Program-made: the position numbers and the translations under genes
The notes under the pieces: generated by a model
Told to the model about the DNA's origin: nothing
The model's database searches: none
The model's input: only the letters and a program-made list of their open reading frames with translations
DNA from: Sulfurimonas sp.
GTDB taxonomy: Bacteria > Campylobacterota > Campylobacteria > Campylobacterales > Sulfurimonadaceae
DNA: 16,085 bases
Direction of reading: 5' to 3'
NCBI GenBank assembly: GCA_027063215.1
Contig: JAMOSE010000047.1
Location: 1 to 16,085, forward strand
In this document: piece by piece, positions 14,117 through 16,085 of the stretch
How the letters are laid out: each line of letters begins with the position of its first letter
How positions within the stretch are numbered: the first letter of the stretch is position 1

Positions 14117-15037
14117 GTGAACAGATCCACCTTTTCTCTTTTTGTTGCCATTCTGATTCACTTAGTACTCTTTTTACTTTTATGGATTATTTTTTCTACT
14201 GCATCAACCGATATTCACAAACAAGAAAAAAAACAAGAAAAAAAGATTAAAATCTCTTTAAGAGAGATGCCTCTCAAACAGAAAAAATCCGGTCTTACAA
14301 AAAAGAAGAACATTCCCAAACCTAAAATTGCACCGCCAATGCCAAAAGGATCGCAGCTGAAAAAAATTGTTAAAGCTGCAAAACCAAATAAACCCGTAAA
14401 GTATGAATCTAAAAAATCAGCGAAAAAACCAAAACACAACAAACATAAAAAGCCGCTAAAGAAAAAAGTCGTCAAAGCAAAGCAAAAACCCAAAAAAATA
14501 AAACCATTACTACAAAATAAGCCCTATATTCCTCTTTTAGAAGCAAAAAATGAGACAAATACAACAAGAAAAAGAGTAAAAAAAGAAGCAAAGAAAAAAG
14601 AAGCTTTGGCATGGCTCTATAAAGATGTTGCAAAAAAAGAGACAAAAGAAACAAACAAAAATAGAAATAACGGAAGCAATATTTCACAAAATATTAAAGA
14701 ACTCTATGGAGAAGAATTTGGAAAACTCACTCCCGGACAACAGAAGTATATCTTAGATAATCAAGAGATTATGCGCCGTATTACCCAACAGGTACTCATT
14801 CGTGTTGCACGGGTGAATATTCCAAGAGATCTTCGTGTAAATCGTCATAATGTTGTAGAGTTTAAACTCCATCCAAACGGAGATATGACAGACTTTAAGT
14901 TTCTCTCAAAAAGTGGCTATTATATTCTTGATGATACAACAAAAGAGACTATTGAATATGCCTACAGCAGATATCCTCATCCAAAAGAGACAACACTTAT
15001 TCGTTACAATGTATTTTATAATTTAGCCGGATATTAA
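14117..15037 (+). CDS. TonB/TolA-like energy transducer
   Basis: This is a predicted inner-membrane-anchored periplasmic protein that would pass proton-motive energy to the outer membrane. Residues about 7-28 form one transmembrane helix that keeps the His (His15) known to matter in TonB and TolA. The residue four before it is Ala11 rather than the usual Ser. Residues about 33-175 form a very Lys/Pro-rich spacer. Residues about 200-306 form a TonB-like C-terminal domain with VEFKLHPNGDMTDFKFLSKS and ending NVFYNLAGY. The start is GTG, with GGGG 5 nt upstream. No exbB/exbD or tolQ/tolR genes are adjacent, so its partner motor is elsewhere. TolA-type function in cell division or envelope stability is a fair alternative to TonB-type import. 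The efflux-adaptor gene starts 59 nt downstream. Confidence 0.8.
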   Translation: MNRSTFSLFVAILIHLVLFLLLWIIFSTASTDIHKQEKKQEKKIKISLREMPLKQKKSGLTKKKNIPKPKIAPPMPKGSQLKKIVKAAKPNKPVKYESKKSAKKPKHNKHKKPLKKKVVKAKQKPKKIKPLLQNKPYIPLLEAKNETNTTRKRVKKEAKKKEALAWLYKDVAKKETKETNKNRNNGSNISQNIKELYGEEFGKLTPGQQKYILDNQEIMRRITQQVLIRVARVNIPRDLRVNRHNVVEFKLHPNGDMTDFKFLSKSGYYILDDTTKETIEYAYSRYPHPKETTLIRYNVFYNLAGY

Positions 15038-15059
15038 TAACTTTCAAGAGAAATTAAGC

Positions 15060-15065
15060 TACAAT
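15060..15065 (+). promoter_or_regulatory. Candidate -10 element for the efflux adaptor gene
   Basis: TACAAT in the 59-bp gap after the TonB-like gene, about 32 nt before the adaptor ATG. It may allow transcription independent of the TonB-like gene. Confidence 0.4.
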
Positions 15066-15096
15066 AACATAATTCCTATATTAAGGTTACTTTTTA

Positions 15097-16085
15097 ATGC
15101 AAAAAACAACGCTCTCTTCTCTATTTATAAGCATCACACTGCTTCTAAGTGCTTGTTCTAGTGAGACAACCCAGACACAAAAAAAAGAAGCTCCTCCACT
15201 CAAGGTTAAAACGATTACAGTTGAGACAAAAAATGTTCCTATATGGAGTCGTTTTACCGGTAAAACACGTGCAAGTTCGCATCAAGAAGTTCGTGCCCGC
15301 ATCTCCGGTGTATTAGAAAAAATCTATTTTCAAGATGGGCAACTGGTTAAAAAAGGACAAAAGCTCTTTAAAATTGAGCAAGATCAATATATTGCTTCAC
15401 TCAATGCTGCAAAAGCACAAAAAGCACAAGATGAAGCAGCGCTTGCACTTGCAAAAGCTGATGTTGCACGCTACACCCCTCTTGTAGAAGAGGGTCTGGC
15501 TCCTCGTGCAACACTTGAGCAGTATCAGGCAAAACTGGCATCACTCAGAGCTGCTATACAAGGGGATCGTGCAAAGATACGTGAAGCTAAAATCAAACTT
15601 GGCTATACCATTGTTCGTGCACCCATTTCTGGACGTGTAAGTGCAAGAAGAGTCGATGTTGGAAACCTTGTCGGTCAAGGTGAATCAACACTTTTAACAA
15701 CTATTATGCGTATTGATCCTATCTATGCCTACTTCTCACCATCGCAAAATGATGTACAAATTATGCAAAAATATAAAGACAAACAAAAACCTAGTGCATT
15801 TATTGAAGTAGATAATTCTTTAGAAAAAATAAGACTTGATGGTTATGTTGACTTTTCAAACAATATGGTCGATCCTCTCACTTCAACGATTACTATGAGA
15901 GCAACCATGGACAATCCAAAAGGAAAAGTACTTCCTGGTACTTTTGTTTATGTTAATGTGTTTGTCACAGATAAACATAAATTTAAAATGATTCCACCAG
16001 AGATTATCTTTAATGATCAACTTGGAAAATTTGTCTATATAGTTGACAGTAACTCCACGCTAAAAAGAGCTGACATTACTACAGG
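15097..16085 (+). CDS. RND efflux periplasmic adaptor lipoprotein (partial, 3' end outside window)
   Basis: This is a membrane-fusion protein of the AcrA/MexA type that links an inner-membrane RND pump to an outer-membrane channel. Only the first 329 codons are present, and the frame is open at the right edge. Residues 1-20 are a lipoprotein signal with lipobox LSAC (Cys20). The first half of the lipoyl-like domain is about 66-99 (VRARISGVLEKIYFQDGQLV). A helical hairpin covers about 100-167. The second lipoyl half is about 171-192 (TIVRAPISGRVSARRVDVGN). The beta-barrel domain follows from about 205 (IDPIYAYFSPSQNDV; LPGTFVYVNVFV at 279-290). Family members run to about 370-400 aa, so roughly 50 residues are missing. 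AAGG lies 10 nt before the ATG. An RND pump gene is expected just beyond the edge. The substrate cannot be predicted. Confidence 0.93.
   Translation, partial: MQKTTLSSLFISITLLLSACSSETTQTQKKEAPPLKVKTITVETKNVPIWSRFTGKTRASSHQEVRARISGVLEKIYFQDGQLVKKGQKLFKIEQDQYIASLNAAKAQKAQDEAALALAKADVARYTPLVEEGLAPRATLEQYQAKLASLRAAIQGDRAKIREAKIKLGYTIVRAPISGRVSARRVDVGNLVGQGESTLLTTIMRIDPIYAYFSPSQNDVQIMQKYKDKQKPSAFIEVDNSLEKIRLDGYVDFSNNMVDPLTSTITMRATMDNPKGKVLPGTFVYVNVFVTDKHKFKMIPPEIIFNDQLGKFVYIVDSNSTLKRADITT

Noticed and set aside
14215..14687. Phe/Leu-rich open frames antisense to the TonB-like gene
   Set aside because: They are the complement of the Lys-rich spacer: AAA/AAG codons read backwards give Phe and Leu. 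There is no ribosome site or independent support.
1..16085. CRISPR array, tRNA or rRNA gene, insertion sequence, prophage structural genes
   Set aside because: No regularly spaced repeats, cloverleaf-like segments, transposase motifs or phage structural proteins were seen. The S24 repressor alone is not enough to call a prophage.

Overview
The window is an AT-rich, densely packed stretch of a chromosome that looks like a free-living member of the Campylobacterota (Epsilonproteobacteria), most like Sulfurimonas or a close relative. The assignment rests on protein character and gene combinations recalled from memory, not on a database search. The main pointers are the long (399 aa) DapD, the paired FlgF and FlgG genes behind a Campylobacter-style sigma-54 promoter (TTGGAAC then TTGCTT), a short CiaD-like acidic protein next to purU, an AtpZ-like gene after hemL, and an RpoD of epsilonproteobacterial size. 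No tRNA, rRNA, insertion sequence, prophage structural gene or CRISPR array is visible.

Layout, left to right. (1) dapD on the + strand (lysine and peptidoglycan precursor synthesis) ends at a hairpin. It is followed by a very small gene that joins only the N-terminal and C-terminal ends of a flagellar rod/hook-family protein. (2) Two minus-strand genes form an apparent operon: a LexA/CI-like self-cleaving repressor (S24 family) and an SH3-NlpC/P60 cell-wall hydrolase lipoprotein. An AT-rich control region of about 210 bp with a dyad and a repeated 10-mer lies upstream, along with a possible 27-aa divergent ORF. (3) A tightly coupled minus-strand operon runs leuD-leuB-TPR protein-CiaD-like protein-purU-trmL-48 aa membrane protein. 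Its joints are abutting, overlapping by 1-10 bases or separated by only a few bases, and it has a TATAAT promoter upstream of leuD. (4) A flagellar rod operon, flgF-flgG, is on the minus strand with a sigma-54 promoter and a terminator-like hairpin after flgG. (5) rpoD is divergent on the + strand and is followed 2 nt later by a PAS-like gene resembling a broken histidine kinase. (6) hemL, an AtpZ-like gene and a four-helix membrane protein gene form an overlapping minus-strand operon. (7) A TonB/TolA-like energy transducer and a lipoprotein RND-efflux adaptor are on the + strand; the adaptor runs off the right edge.

Most of the window is housekeeping: amino-acid synthesis, one-carbon and purine metabolism, tRNA modification, haem synthesis, the primary sigma factor, flagellar rod and envelope energetics. 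The parts worth a second look are the minimal flagellar D0-only protein, the S24 repressor paired with a cell-wall hydrolase, the degenerate sensor coupled to rpoD, the CiaD-like gene inside a leucine/purine operon, and the flgF promoter region. There the sigma-54 promoter core and the flgF ribosome binding site are perfect inverted copies of each other.

Several starts were moved inward from the longest possible ORF because a promoter or a better ribosome binding site decides them: rpoD to 9341, hemL to 14021, the 48-aa protein to 3947 and the membrane protein after atpZ to 12429.
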